DNA of 64,000 nt from Panicum virgatum (GCF_016808335.1 NC_053147.1:67826960-67890959), one strand, 5' to 3'. Shown: positions 23,016 through 35,610, counted from the stretch's first letter. The notes: generated by a model not told the origin, from the sequence alone. Made by a program: numbers and translations.

Positions 23016-23252
23016 ATATATATATATATATACACATATATATATACATATATACATATATATAGATATATATACATATACATATATACATATACATATA
23101 TATATACATATATATATCTATATATATACATATATATATCTATATATATGTATATATATATCTATATCTATATATACATATACATATACATATACATATA
23201 TATACATATATCTATATATATGTATATGTGTGTGTATATATATATATATATC
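23016..23252. repeat. TA-rich microsatellite (TATA/CATA/TCTA mixed)
   Basis: There are about 237 bases of alternating TA with interspersed TACATA and TATCTA units. Any apparent Tyr-Ile repeat protein is an artefact of this repeat. Confidence 0.95.
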
Positions 23253-25543
23253 AAGTTTCTCTCTAAAAATGAGCAAGTACGTGACATCATCAGCTCGATC
23301 TATTTTATACAATGTTTTGATTCTTAAGTTTTATTTACATAAACAGAATGTATGAAGCAACAGCTTCATCTTGCATTGGGTTGTCTTCTATCTTCAACTT
23401 TTTCAATATAATTATTCCGGGTCATATATGCCTTTTGCAGCCCCTAAAGATCAAGGCACTGAATGCCCCAAATAGGTTCAGTTTAAGAGAACCCAATCCA
23501 CAAACCTAACTTACTTTTCAAGACTAAAGGAAAAGAAACAAAATGTTTAAAAAAATACCAGGAGAGACCACCCAGCAAAAAAGGTGATATATGATCTGAA
23601 AAGCCAGTTCATTAGTGGAGAGGCAACTAGCTACATACTTAGGCTGGTACTGGAACATATCTACCACATTTGCAGCCGAATCCAGTTCTGCCTAGCCTTT
23701 CTAGGAAGAGTACATGTACTGTATATAGCAAATTTCATATTGTGATCATCAGTGAACAAAGCAGTCTGGCCCAGTAATGTATTGACAAGTAACCTACTCT
23801 TTTGCCCAAATGCATCTTGTAAGCAATCTTTTGGCTTGTTTAAACTTGCAGCCTCCAGCTACCATCAGTTCTCTGTAGATTATGCTTAGTGGAGGGTTAT
23901 GAGTTCTTTACATTCCAAAAGTTCCTGCATGTGGCCACTTGGCCCACCATATTATTCGGAGTACATTGACTCATTGAGTATTAGAATACAGATAAGTAGC
24001 CACATATATCCTGTAATAACACAAGAAGAGAAATAAAAAGTAGTCAAAACTATTAGTAGTATACAAGCATAAGGCTTTTCTGCGTAAATAAGCTCTTAGG
24101 TTAATCTCTGCACCTCGTTCGTTTCCATTTCGCTCTTGGTTGGGGTCGTCTGTGTTCTTCGCCACTGTCTAAAACCTCTTTCCCCCCTTAATTGGTTGGA
24201 GAACTCCAACCACATGTCCTCAAACAAAAAGAAAATAAAATAAAGAGAGCCAATCGAATATTATCGACATGATTATTTTGAAATGCCACATCTAATTTAG
24301 CAACGTAATTATATATTTTATGGAAGGTAAACGTCGGTCTAATCTCTATAGCACAGATGCCTCAAGGATTTTTTTTATATAAACTCATGAGCAACTTTGT
24401 TGAGTACTAAAAGAACTATTTTTCATATGATTTGATATTGGACTGATGATTCAAAGATTCAAACTCCAGAACTAATAGTTTGCAATGGTGGTTGAAAAGA
24501 AGCATGATCACTGTTGTATCTTGAAGAATAAAGCATGTGAAGTTTACTGTGTAGTTATGGTGGGCAGTGCAGTGGCTGCCCCTCTTTCTCCTCTACTACT
24601 TTTTCTACACCCAACTTGTTCTCATCTTCCTGAAACAAGAAATCCTTTATCTCCTCCCTGTTTTCTTCACACTCTTTTTTTTCTTCTTTCAAGTGCCCTT
24701 TTTTAACACTGGATTGACTTTGCAGAGGGCACTCAAAAGTCAAAAGTTGGATCCATTTCATATAAGCATTCTTTTGCTCCCATGTACGACTTCAGGAAAA
24801 TGTGTCATAAGGTCCAAACTCTGAAACTTCATCCAATTCATATTCAGGTTCAGCCCGTGACACCTTAGCCTATATATCCCCTGCATTTTGTACAACTAGG
24901 AGACATCGCAAATATGTAGAAAAAATGCTAATCCTACTCTTAATGATTGAGTGAGTATAAAAGAGGACGAAGTACAACAGGCTGACAATACAAACTAAAA
25001 TATGTATATCCAACTAAAGCAACAGGCACATGATCCAACACAAGAAAATAGCAAGTCAACGTCTAAGATTCAAGTATATTCTGATTCCAAGATTCCAAGT
25101 CGTCAGTCGAATCCCCATTTGTTTACGCAAACAAATGCAACATGGTTGTTGCTGGAATGGAGACAGCCAAAAAGAATAACTTTCTTGTCAACAAAGTCAA
25201 CTAACACTTCACCTTGTAGGCTTGTAGCTACACATTACAATCCAATTTGCCCAACTATACATAGCGATCACTGTTTGGTCATCAACACGTAGACAGCATA
25301 TAATACTGAACAAATTGCAATCACAAAGATTCGCACATATCACATTGGTTTTGAAAGAGGAGTGATCATTTGGAGATATCCAGCAGGTAAGAGCACTGCA
25401 ATGGCTCGCCATGGATGAAATTCCCCTTAGAGAACGCATTTCAAGAATGAAAGTTTCACTTGAAATGATGAAAGATTCAAACGAAAAATAGTGATATCCT
25501 CTTCCTATTTTCATAACGCTCTCTACGGCTTTGTATGTTCGAA
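23253..25543. other. AT-rich intergenic DNA without a recognised gene
   Basis: I find no frame above about 100 residues with recognisable content and no paired transposon ends. Short C/T-rich tracts occur at 24580-24700. Confidence 0.5.
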
Positions 25544-25557
25544 CTGAATTTGGCTTT

Positions 25558-27575
25558 TTTTTTTATTCAAGCATACCTGTATTAAGAGTTAAGGAAGCAT
25601 ACAAATACACAACCGCATACAAGTATGCCGTACAGGAATATGGATGACAACTGTCTGTCGTGGTGTGCAAATCCACAGCCGGGTGGCGTAGTGCACCCGC
25701 CTAAACCCAGAGGGTGAGTACTCGGGGGTTAGCTAGGATTAGCCCAATCTCGGTGGAAGAACACGATGAACACAGATGGTTTAGAGTGGTTCGGGCCGCC
25801 GGAGCGTAATATCCTACGTCCACTGTGTGTTGTATTGCTTGTGCTCTCAAGAGGTTGAGAACGAGATTGTTCGGAGTGAATCCGAGCTTGTGTTGTGTCT
25901 GCCTTTTGCCTGGTCTTCGAGAGTCTAGAGTGTGCAGCGAGCGCCTCCCTTTTATATCTCAAGGGAGGCGCGTACATGGCCGTTGAGTCCCCGACGGGTG
26001 GGCCCAACGATATAGTATAAAATAACATATTGTACAAACATTATGGCGTTGCAGGCAACAGAGATCTTATTCCTGTATTTCCTTGCTTTGCCCGTGGGAA
26101 TCTTCCGTCCGGCATAGCCATACCCTGTCTTGTCGAAACGGCGCCAGGGCGTAGTTTGCGGCGTAGCTTGCCGCGTAGCTGAACAGGCCGTGTAGCTTGC
26201 GGCGTAGGCAGTATGATGAAGGGGCGCCGTGCCGTCGTATCCATTAATGCGGCAGACGGGCTCTGCGCGAATGCGGCACATGCGGCTGCACTGTGTACTT
26301 CGGTAATATGCGGTCTACAGTGAGGCCTGACAAAAGCTGCCCCGCGTGCCGCGGCGGCAGAGCACGCCTCAACCACCCGCATTGAATGCGGTGGGTGGGC
26401 GAGTCTTCAAGCGGAAGACTCGCGCCCGCGCCTGCGCCTATGGGACACGTGGCGCCCCCGGACCCCGCCCCGGTGGTATATTGGTTCTACGCGCGTGGGA
26501 GGTCCGGGCGGACGCGTGGAGGTCCCGGACCCCTATGGGGGGAAAGAGCCCTCGGCTGTTGGCGCGGAGCTTCCCCTCCTCAGGGACACGTGGCATCACC
26601 GGACCCGTCCCAGAGTGGGGAACGGGTCCGGGCCGTTGGCCCGGTGAGGTAAGAGCCTGACCCCCTGGGGCCTGGCTGCTCCGCCCCTTAGGGCGTAGTT
26701 ATGGATGACTACGCGAGTCCTGCCTTGCTGCAGTAGAAGTGGGTATCCCTGCTACAGGGTACCGACACTGTCCTTCTCTACTAACAGAAAGGGCCCCTAA
26801 TAAAATAGAAATTATAACTAGGTCCCTGGACCCTTTCTCCACCACCGTCAGACAACGCCGGCTCTGGCCGTTGCCACCGAACCTGAGGCCGACGAGAACC
26901 CCATCGCACGAAGGCTTTGACGAACCGCGGAAGACACTCACCGCCATGGACGAGCTGAGGGCAACGCCGAACAAGCATCAGTCGGGGCCACACCCCGAGC
27001 TCCCTCGGCCATGGATCCAAGCTCGCCACCGACGACAACCGCCGCCAGGGGAAGCTCGAGCTCGATCCATCCTCCTCGCTACCGCTGCACCCACAGCCTC
27101 CTCCGCATCTTGAGAACACGAGGCCGACTGAAGCCGCCACCACCGAGGGCGACGCGCTGCTAGCAACCAACACCCAAGCAAAATCCACCTCGCCAATGCG
27201 CCGATGGCAACCATCAGCAAGAGGAACACAAGTCGCAGCGGATCCACCTCCATCATCTCCAATCGACAACAAAAGAAATCGATGGAAAGTGGCCCCCGGC
27301 AAAACCTAGCTCCATCGCTAGACGGCGACGAGCATCATCTAGGTCTAGATATGTAAGTATCTAACCTATTCACAGCCGCACGGGGACTCCGCAGTCCATC
27401 TCCCTCATCAACGACCGGCCGGCCGTCGAGGAAGAAGAAGACCAGCGGAATCCCCACCGGAGAACGGCGTCCGGCTCGAAGCCGCCCACTTTCGCCTCGG
27501 GGCACTGTTGGGGGCGCTTCGACAGGAAGGCAGAAGAAACTAGCTGTCCTACCACTACTACCAGTCGCTGCCGAC
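25558..27575 (-). mobile_element. LINE insertion carrying a nested solo LTR
   Basis: CTGAATTTGGCTTT flanks the unit (25544-25557 and 27576-27589). On the minus strand the element ends in an A-tail (a T run at 25558) preceded by CTCTTAATACAGGTATGC, a LINE-type 3' end. Without the LTR insertion it is about 900 bases: 25558-25650 plus 26773-27575. The inner part is GC-rich and has no reverse transcriptase, so it is a truncated or LINE-mobilised copy. Confidence 0.75.
25656..26767 (-). mobile_element. Second solo LTR (1112 bp), nested in the LINE
   Basis: On the minus strand it starts TGTCGGTACCCTGTAGCAGG and ends CACCACGACA. CTGTC flanks both sides (25651-25655 and 26768-26772). The section near its 3' end (GAGTGGTTCGGGCCGCCGGA on the plus strand) resembles the R/U5 part of many grass LTRs. 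No internal domain is present, so it is a solo LTR. It interrupts the LINE and is the younger insertion. Confidence 0.88.
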
Positions 27576-27782
27576 CTGAATTTGGCTTTGGTTCTCCAGG
27601 GTTAAGTGGATTTCATGTAGGCTTTAAATGGCCGGATTCTCCTATTGTGGGACGGAAGCCTATGTTTCTCTGGGCTGTATGGATCATCTATTTATGGGCC
27701 GTTAGATCTCAAGAATTAGTTTGAATTCTTCGACTGGAGTGCTGGGCTGGCGGCCCATGTTTCGCTTTGCTCGTTAGAGTTT

Positions 27783-29438
27783 GAGGCAATTCCCCTGAAG
27801 CCATTATAAAAATTATCAATTCCATCTATGCCATTAAAAAAATTGAGCTCTTACTCAACCACTAACCCACTTTTCTCTGGACTTCCACACCATTGCCGTC
27901 CAAATCCGTTACGCTGACTGTCGATCAGACTAGTTGAGAAGCATAAGAGGACTTAACAGTGCCCATTTTACCTCTCCTCATCTTCACCTCACCTTGACAA
28001 CCAAATCCAGTCGCATTTCTCTCCTCTCCCCGTCCTCCCCCCAAACCCGCCGCCACCGCCGGCTGTAGCCATGAGCGCGCGCTGGCCTCCCTCCTCCGCC
28101 TGCTCCCCTCGCCACTGGCACTGCACCACCTCCACTGCTTCCAGCTCCCAGGAGAGCGCGTTGGTGGAGAGATCGACCACGCAGAGGAGCGCGAGCGGCG
28201 CCGCCGGGATCATGCCGGTGAAGGTGAGGAGGGGTAAAGTGGGCCGTCCCACCTGCGGCGGCAGAGGACCCGGCGGCGTCCCCGCGGACTGGATGACCTC
28301 CGGGCGACGCTGGGCCTGGTCGGGCTCCTCGTCGGAGTGGAACTTGATGTGACCGCCCTCGGAATCAGAGTCGTCGAACTGGAAGTGGATGTGCCCGTCG
28401 TCGGGGGCGATGCGCACCTGCTTGGCGACGAGCGGGGCGGCGGAGGACGAGGATGCTATTGCGGGCGGCGGCGAGGCCGTCCCCCTTGTGCTGCTGCGGG
28501 AGGCGGAGCTCGGGCTAGACGCCCCGGAGGAAGTCGTGCAGCACGGCGCCGACGGCGCGCAGCGACTCGTTGTAGGCGTGGTGCACGTTGGCGAGCGTGT
28601 AGCGGTGGCGGATGGCCAGTGCGACGGCAGGGGCGATGAGGCACTGAGCAGGATGCGGACGCGGGCGCGGTGGGGGAGAAGCACCTGCGGCGCGGGAGCG
28701 GGTCGCATCCGTGGAGGAGGAGCGGCTCGGCGAGGGAGAGGGCGTCGTCCTGGCCCTCCTGCGCCGCCGCGCTCCTTCCTGCTGTGCGCCGTCGCCGCCT
28801 CCTGCTTGCCTCCCTCACGCCTCGCGCGCCGCCAGTCCCCAGCACGCGCGGCCCCTCGCGAGCACTGCCGCCCTCCCGCGCGAGCGCTGCAGGCCGCCCT
28901 GCGCGCGCTGCCCGCGGCCCCGCCTCCTGCGCGCCGCTGGCCACGCCATGGCCGCCGCCTTAACGCCGTCGGCCGGAGCTGCAGCTCGCCTCCGCCCGCC
29001 TCGCCGCCGGAGCCGCGGTACGTCTACGCGCGCCTCGCCGGCCGGAGCTGCAGCTCGCCCCGCCGTTCCCTGCCTTGCCATGGGCAGGGCCTCGCTGCAG
29101 GTGCGCCATCCTCGCCGAGCTGGGTGACGTGCACTGGGTCGTAGAAGCCGCCGCCGCCACCTTGGGCATCTTAGAGGGCCGGGCTCTGGAAAAGTGCGAG
29201 GGCGGCGACGAGGAGGAGCAGAGCTGCTATGGGACGGGAGCTGGAGGTGAGGGAGAAGACCATGTGAGGGGGAAAAGAGACATTTTAAGCTGCCGTTAGC
29301 TGCCGTTCTACCAAAATCTAACGGCAGTGGCACGTGAGTCCAAACAAAATTGAGTTGATGGCTGGTTGGGAGCAAGAACTTTTCTAGTGGTATATATGGA
29401 ATTAGAAACTTTTTTAGTGGTTTGTAGGGAATTGCCTC
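27783..29438. mobile_element. Pack-MULE-like element with 9-bp target duplication
   Basis: The ends GAGGCAATTCCC and GGGAATTGCCTC are inverted, and the similarity extends inward through ACTAAAAAAGTTT-like sequence. TTAGAGTTT (27774-27782) and TTAGAGTTC (29439-29447) flank it, 8 of 9 identical, the size made by Mutator-like transposases. The interior (about 27990-29270) is strongly GC-rich, unlike the AT-rich ends, and carries long open frames on both strands but no transposase. GC-rich gene-like interiors between MULE ends are the hallmark of Pack-MULEs. The minus strand at 28200-28420 reads QVRIAPDDGHIHFQFDDSDS in a 239-residue frame (27989-28708), which may be a captured exon of an unidentified gene. 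Confidence 0.75.
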
Positions 29439-29447
29439 TTAGAGTTC

Positions 29448-30612
29448 CGATCGGGCATCAATATCGAATGATTTTCAGTTCAAAAATTATGCCGAAATTC
29501 CAGGATGTTTGAAAGGTTTGAGGCTGACAGGCCACCAGACTGTTTGAAAGGATAGTCTAGCTAGTGGCATCATTCTATCTTGATTTGCATTTTTTATTTA
29601 CATTTAATAATGTTCGAACTAACTAAATAGTATTATCTATTGCAGAATATAAGTAGATGGCCTTTCAGTGTTCGTCATGTCCTCTTTGTTCGCGAGGTTC
29701 GTCAAAATAAAATAAAATAAAATAAAAGGTGTTAACTGAAACATGAAGCAAAGAATAACTTCATTCACTTTTCTTTGTTTTTTAACCGGCATTTTTTTCT
29801 CCCCGCGATATAGGGCAATGCGAGTCATAACCATACTTTAAATTCAGCATCTGAGACGGTCCTGCAACATTTCCCTACCACACCTGTCATGAAAACAACC
29901 CTTAGAAAGGTTCCTCTGGCAAACTTGGCAATATTTCTTTCAAACTCTTGACAAAATTTGAACGGCATGAGATGAGACCACAAATTTCACACCATGCAAC
30001 ACATAAAGCTTTCCAGAAAATACTTAGGTTCAGATGATTTCTTGGATGACTGATTCTGTCAAATTCATACCTGCCAGTACAGGCACATCTGCACAAATGG
30101 AAGTGTTCAGATATTGGAACTCAAAAGTCCGTGTTACATTACATACCAGGTGCAGTCAAAATACTGCATGTCATATACAGATTGCAGATTGCAGCTGGAA
30201 GCATGGAAGGCACATTGCAGATTGCAGCTGGATTGCAGATTGCACATTGCAACGCTGAATCTTCAGCACACCACATCACTCCCAAACATCTCTGCAGTAC
30301 CAGTATCAATTCAACAGAGACGGGAAACCTTCACATTATGATTTCATTCTGATCATGCTGCTGTCATGAATGAGTGCACAAAATCTCTCCCAAGGACAAA
30401 GTCGCTAGCTTTATGGTTGTTGATTGAGCACATCAACATATATGATAATATGCAAATGCTGGCCCAGTGTCCCTTTTCATGCACCCACCTCCCTACCAAG
30501 AAGCAACCAAAAAGACAGGAAAACAAAAGGGAACAGGAGAAGGAAAACATGGAAAAGTGCAGTAACCCACTTTTCTTTGGCCTAAATCTATGGTACAGCA
30601 TATGGACCACTA
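29448..30612. other. Spacer without a gene; short GCAGATT repeats at 30175-30255
   Basis: An (AAAAT)n run lies at 29707-29728, and an irregular tandem repeat of ATTGCAGATTGCAGCTGG and variants at about 30175-30255. No exon or family was recognised. Confidence 0.55.
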
Positions 30613-31046
30613 GGCTATCTCCAACCATTTCCTCCATCCAACTCCCCCCAAACGTACTATTTACTATATTTTACTACCTCCCTCCAAAAGATTCCCCCTA
30701 TAACTCCTTCTCTCCAACCATTCCCCCCATTTCTATTCCCCCTATATACTATCACTCATTAACTAACTATTTATTTAACGTTTTTGAATTTAAAAAAATC
30801 ATACAGTATTTGTACTGTCATAATACGCATTATCATCATGTTACGGGGCTCAAACGGGATTAATATCACGAAGAAACAGTGTGATTAAAAATATAAGGGG
30901 AGTTGGAACTCACTCTATATGTGGGGGGGTTTCAACTCCCCCCACATATAGGGGGAGCTGTGGGGGGAGCCGTTGGAGCGCTCGCTCCCCCAAAGCCCCC
31001 CTACGTAGGGTGGGGGGCGGTTTAGGGGGCTCCGTTGGAGCTAGCC
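30613..31046. mobile_element. MITE with GGCTATCTCCAAC ends
   Basis: The left end GGCTATCTCCAAC is inverted at the right end GTTGGAGCTAGCC with one mismatch. The GGGGGAG/CTCCCCC-rich inner arms (30905-31030) form strong secondary structure. TA flanks both sides, which may be part of a target duplication. Confidence 0.7.
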
Positions 31047-31394
31047 TTATACTGTCTGAAATAGATATAACTAACTAAAGATTTAAGATTTTTTTTGCTT
31101 CCGAGTAGATATAACTAATGGAAGATTTAAAACTTGTCGCAATAGATAAGAATGCAGAATACCTGGATGCATCCAACGTAAAAAATGATACTTTGAGTGT
31201 AATGGGTTGCCTAATGCTTCCTTGATTTAGTTGTTTTGTCAGTACTGGCATTGCACTTTTTATACTTCAGGTTATAAAAAAGGGCATTCAAAGACAGCTG
31301 TGAAGCTGTGAGACTTTACCACATAGTGACAGACTTGAAAGGTAAGCCAATGGTGCCACGGCACAAATGATACATTTTAAGAAGGCGTGATATT

Positions 31395-31395
<1 letters not shown>

Positions 31396-31457
<62 letters not shown>
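31396..31457. repeat. (CA)n microsatellite, about 31 units
   Basis: An uninterrupted AC/CA repeat of 62 bases. Confidence 0.98.
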
Positions 31458-31684
<227 letters not shown>

Positions 31685-31689
31685 ATCAT

Positions 31690-32648
31690 GCTAACTACAA
31701 CCTATTACGTACCAACAACTTCTCCCTCATCTTCTGCCACCACGCAGCTCACATTGGGAAAAAAAAGAAACAAGACACAAAAACAAAAAATACTCACAAG
31801 AGGCAGCTGGGGCCTTCCGCCACCAACACCATCATGCTCTCTGTCTCTGAAGCATGGCAACATCTTTTGCCAAAGACCAACAGCAGGAACAAAGCAAAGT
31901 GGGTGCTGGTTGCTCCTATCTGAAGAATTCCAAAGGGAATGGATGGATCAGCTTACGCTTGTTTATCACATCACAACCCTGCAGGAGAAATAGAGAACTT
32001 TCATCACATTCAATTTTTCAAATAGAATCCACGAGTGTCAATAGGACAGAAAAGGGGAAGAATTTACAACAGCAAGTATGACCTTGCAATCTTCTGCATA
32101 TTAACAGAATTACAACAGTCCCTTGTTTCTTTTACCAGGTAACACTTCCAATGTTTTCGTGTAGGTATTATAAAAATATCTGATTAGGTATTGTCAAAAC
32201 ACGATATTGATAAAATAGTCAGTGAGCCAATGATTCTCAATTCTATCCAATACAAATATAAATCCGCCTATTTCAAATCAAATGTAGCCTAATATGCCAT
32301 GCCCACTGGATACAATTAAATTATTGCTTTTGCAAATTAACAGTTGCAAGTTTGTGAATGGAAAGGTGGTAACAAAGTTCAATTGTCTTATTAGGTGAGG
32401 TAATAATCATAATAACATATTCAGTTCCACATGGTTTCACAATGCTATACGGACGAACCCACAAGTTTTGAATCAAACAGAATCTAATTTGAAATGCCCA
32501 CTGAATATGATCAATTTCTTGCTCTATGTTTCTGATGCAGCCTAAAGAAACTTTGTCACACTAGAAACTGAAACAACAGAGCAGCAAGAAATATTTGATT
32601 ACCTCGGTGCTTTGACTGCTTTCAGCTCTGCAAACAGATACAACAAGC
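31690..32648 (-). other. 3' UTR of the GT14 gene with a predicted intron
   Basis: Minus strand: 45 bases after the GT14 stop codon lies a donor (ACCGAG/GTAATC, exon end 32603). An acceptor (TTTCTCCTGCAG) lies at 31979, followed by GC-richer sequence to about 31800 without a long frame. I infer an intron of about 620 bases in the 3' UTR. The CA and TA microsatellites at 31.4-31.6 kb would be in or just beyond the 3' end. The polyadenylation site is not identified. Confidence 0.45.
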
Positions 32649-33758
32649 CTAGTCACGCAGGATGACGGAGTCGGCAATCTTCATCAGCAGCCCAAGGCTC
32701 TCGGGTGCGAATTTGCGCGCAAACATGTGCGAGTAGGTGCCGTTGGACTTCCTGAGCTCCCTGATGAGCTCCCCGGACACCTCCTCCGGCTGGTAGGTGT
32801 GCGGATGGCCGTCAAAGGAGTCGGTCCAGTTGACCCTGGTGAGCGTGAACTTGGTGGATCCGCTGGGGTCCTGCATGTCCAGCAGCGTCGGGAAGTAGTG
32901 CTCCTCCGGGTAGCACGAGTACTTCCTCTTGACGAGGCAGGGCAGCTTGAACTTGTTCCAGAGCCTCCGGTCCCTGACCACCATGACGGCGTGCCTCCTG
33001 GTGAGCACGAAGAACTGGGAGCCGACGCGGAAGCTGTCGTACGGCACCTCCGGGAGCATGATGTCGTCGCCGCGGGCGTAGTAGCGGTCGTGCAGCGTGG
33101 GCTCGGCGTCCAGGATCTCGATGAAGCTGCGGTGGCGGCCCTTGGGTCCGGCAATGTCGCCGGTGAGCGTGCGGTACAGGGCCGGGAACGGGTGGAGCGG
33201 GACGCAGGACTGGGAGAGCAGCGCGAAGAAGTGGTTGGCCGGGTCGTCGAGCAGCGCGGTGGCGAGGAGGCGGCGCGCGGCGGAGATGAGCGTGGCGGAG
33301 GCGCGCTGGGTGGCCTTCCCGGGGATGATCCGGCCCCGGAAGGAGGGCGTCGGCGGCAGGGCGAGCGCCGCGGCGGGGTCGGCGTGGACGTAGACGTTGA
33401 GGAGGCCGTGGTGGCCCTCGAAGAACTTCTCCCAGAGCGGGGCGAAGACGAGGTCGGAGTTGGTGAGGAAGAGGAACGCCACCTTGGGCTGCTGCTTCCT
33501 CTTCCTCTTCCGGAAGCCGCCGGCGCCGCCGAAGAAGGAGGGGGTTGCGGCGTCGGCGGGCTTGGAGGACGAGGGCGCGGCGGAGAGGAGGACGGCGCGG
33601 CGGAAGAGCGCGAGGTCCTCGGTCTCGTCGGCGTCCGGGATGGCCGGGAGCGTCCGCGGCGGGATGAGGCGCGGCGCGAGGAGGAAGACGGCCGGGATGG
33701 AGAGCAGCAGCAGCAGCAGCGACAGGACGTACGGCGAGGCGGCGTACGGCGACGCCAT
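32649..33758 (-). CDS. Core-2/I-branching N-acetylglucosaminyltransferase-like protein (GT14, DUF266)
   Basis: A single-exon frame of 369 residues from an ATG. A short cytosolic start and one hydrophobic segment (residues about 8-30, a leucine run) make a signal anchor, so it should be a type II membrane protein of the Golgi. The catalytic region starts at about residue 90 with KVAFLFLTNSDLVF and contains the family blocks LLSQSCVPLHPF, RHRSFIEIL, RVGSQFFVLTRRHA, YSCYPEEHYFPTLL and LTRVNWTD. Plants have many members; rice BC10 affects cell-wall polysaccharides and arabinogalactan proteins, which suggests a role in glycoprotein or wall glycosylation. The acceptor is unknown. The length is normal and no break is visible. 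The high third-position GC is usual for grass genes. Long frames on the opposite strand are shadows. Confidence 0.92.
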   Translation of the reverse strand: MASPYAASPYVLSLLLLLLSIPAVFLLAPRLIPPRTLPAIPDADETEDLALFRRAVLLSAAPSSSKPADAATPSFFGGAGGFRKRKRKQQPKVAFLFLTNSDLVFAPLWEKFFEGHHGLLNVYVHADPAAALALPPTPSFRGRIIPGKATQRASATLISAARRLLATALLDDPANHFFALLSQSCVPLHPFPALYRTLTGDIAGPKGRHRSFIEILDAEPTLHDRYYARGDDIMLPEVPYDSFRVGSQFFVLTRRHAVMVVRDRRLWNKFKLPCLVKRKYSCYPEEHYFPTLLDMQDPSGSTKFTLTRVNWTDSFDGHPHTYQPEEVSGELIRELRKSNGTYSHMFARKFAPESLGLLMKIADSVILRD

Positions 33759-34220
33759 CGCTCAGCCACCCGCCCGACCGGAGGACGCAAACGCCGCGGC
33801 GATCCCCGGGCTCCGATCAACCGACAGGCACCGAGGGAGTGGAAGGAACGCTCAATCTCAGACCAAAAATAAAATAAAATAAAATGACCCCCGCGATTCA
33901 GGATGGGTGTCTCTGCCTGCGGGGATCGGAGCCCGCGGGCATTAATCGGAGGAAGCCGGGGGGTGATAAATTCGGGAACTTGCGGGGGAGCAGAGCAGGA
34001 TCAAGAATGGAAGGAGAAGCGGCGGGAGCGTGGAGCAGAGGGACCGGCGGGGGGCGGAGGAGGGAATGGCGCGGCGCGCGGCGGATCCGGCGCAGCCCGG
34101 CGGGGGCGGGCGGGAGGAGGAGTGGAGAAGAAGCGGAGCAGAGGGAGGAGGGGTTGGGGAAAGAGAGGGGAGTGAGGACGCTGCCTTTATGGGAGGGCTA
34201 ATCCCCTTGATTAATTTCTT
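33759..34220 (-). promoter_or_regulatory. 5' leader and promoter region of the GT14 gene
   Basis: GC-rich and purine-rich sequence up to about 34200, then an abrupt change to AT-rich DNA. An (AAAAT)n run lies at 33867-33885. No clear TATA box was found and the start of transcription is undefined. Confidence 0.4.
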
Positions 34221-34489
34221 AATCGATGGGCGTTGAATTAGGGAATTAATTAATTGAAATGGTTTCACCACAAATTTCCTCAAAAAACCCTGGTATTATT
34301 TCATTCCACCCAAATATGCTCGTGAATACAAATTGTACTAGGACCATCATCATCATCAATTAGTTGCTAATGGTTTCATCAGAACTGTGTGATTAGGGAT
34401 GGTAATTTTATTTTATATAATTTTAAATAAAAGTATAATTTTGATTTAAAGTATAATTTTAAAGAATGGTAGAGTTCAAGTTCAACCGA

Positions 34490-34737
34490 CGTGTTTAGAT
34501 CCAAAGAATTTGCGCTAAAAACGTCACGTCAAATTTAGACATTGAAATGTCAAATAAAATCTATTTACAAAATGTTTTGTACGGATGAGTTGTAAATCAT
34601 GAGACAAATTATGGATTAGATTCGTCTCGTGATTTACAACCCATCAATATAAAAAAATTTATAGATAAATTTTATTTAACACTTTTAAATAACAAAATTC
34701 ACTTTCAAAACATTTTTGCCAAACATCTAAACACATC
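34490..34737. mobile_element. MITE with GTGTTTAGAT ends
   Basis: The left GTGTTTAGATCC pairs with the right ATCTAAACAC. In the centre a dyad (TTGTAAATCATGAGACAAAT and AGATTCGTCTCGTGATTTAC) is typical of this group of grass MITEs. Confidence 0.7.
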
Positions 34738-35610
34738 CGGTTATTCATATCCGGCGGGAAGAGCGATCGGGGTGAGTCAGCAGCCATGTCCCCGTCGGAT
34801 CGGGCTGACTCGTGGGCCCGCGCCAGGCGTCGGCACCGCCCGGGACATGTGGGCTGTGGCTGCTCTGCTCCGCTGTCCGCTCTGCCCTCGACAATTTCTT
34901 TTTTTTTTTTGCGGGTTGCCCGCGACAATTTCTGACCGGAGTTCCTTTTTTTAATCGGCGGGGAAATTCAATAAATCATGGAGCTCACAAGTGTACGCAC
35001 GCACGCACACGCCTCGTGTGTCAAGTGCTGCTGGTATAATAATAGTACATATTATTATAATAGTACGTATACTCGTATAGTATAATACTAGTGTAAAAAT
35101 AGTGGCGACGACGTCGCGTGTGTGTCAGCGGATTAGGCAGCGTACGTGGCGCCTGTCCAGCCTGCACACCACACACACCACCTGCTGCAAATGCAATCGC
35201 CAGCCCAGGGAAATGGAATCAACCAACCTCACCGTCGTGCCTCGTGTACGTACACGTGTACAAAAAATCCACAAAGAAAAGAACCAACGGTGACGATGTG
35301 CTTTAAACTTGCTGTTCTTTTTTGTTTTATTATACTACTGGGATCATATCATAGCGAGTAAAAAAAAAGGAAGAGAGGCGGCGGATTATTACTGGGTTGT
35401 CCCGTGAATCGCTTTTTGCAGGGGAGGGAATTAGGGATGACGATGAACTCGTTCAGAAGAGGAGTGCTGAGGTGGATCCAGCACGGCTGTTGTCTGTCGG
35501 TGGGCAGCCGGTAACATATAATCCATGCATTCCCATACATACCAAAAGGGCAAAAGGTGATGTTGACCTCAGCCTGCATCATCCATTTCTCTCGCCCCCC
35601 TCACTCTTTC
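34738..35610. other. Spacer without a gene
   Basis: The sequence has mixed composition, with AT-rich TATTATAATAGTA repeats at 35035-35090. Only short frames occur and no family was recognised. Confidence 0.5.

Noticed and set aside
22944..23355. Tyr-Ile-Tyr-Ile repeat proteins
   Set aside because: They are the translation of a TA-rich microsatellite; the same applies at 31387-31642.
28071..29144. Several overlapping frames on both strands taken as genes
   Set aside because: They lie in the GC-rich interior of a Pack-MULE-like element, and none shows a clear family or splice structure.
32684..33882. Long open frames of about 380 and 160 residues overlapping the GT14 gene in other frames and on the plus strand
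   Set aside because: They are low-complexity Arg/Ser/Pro or Gly/Glu/Val-rich shadows produced by the high third-position GC of the real gene.
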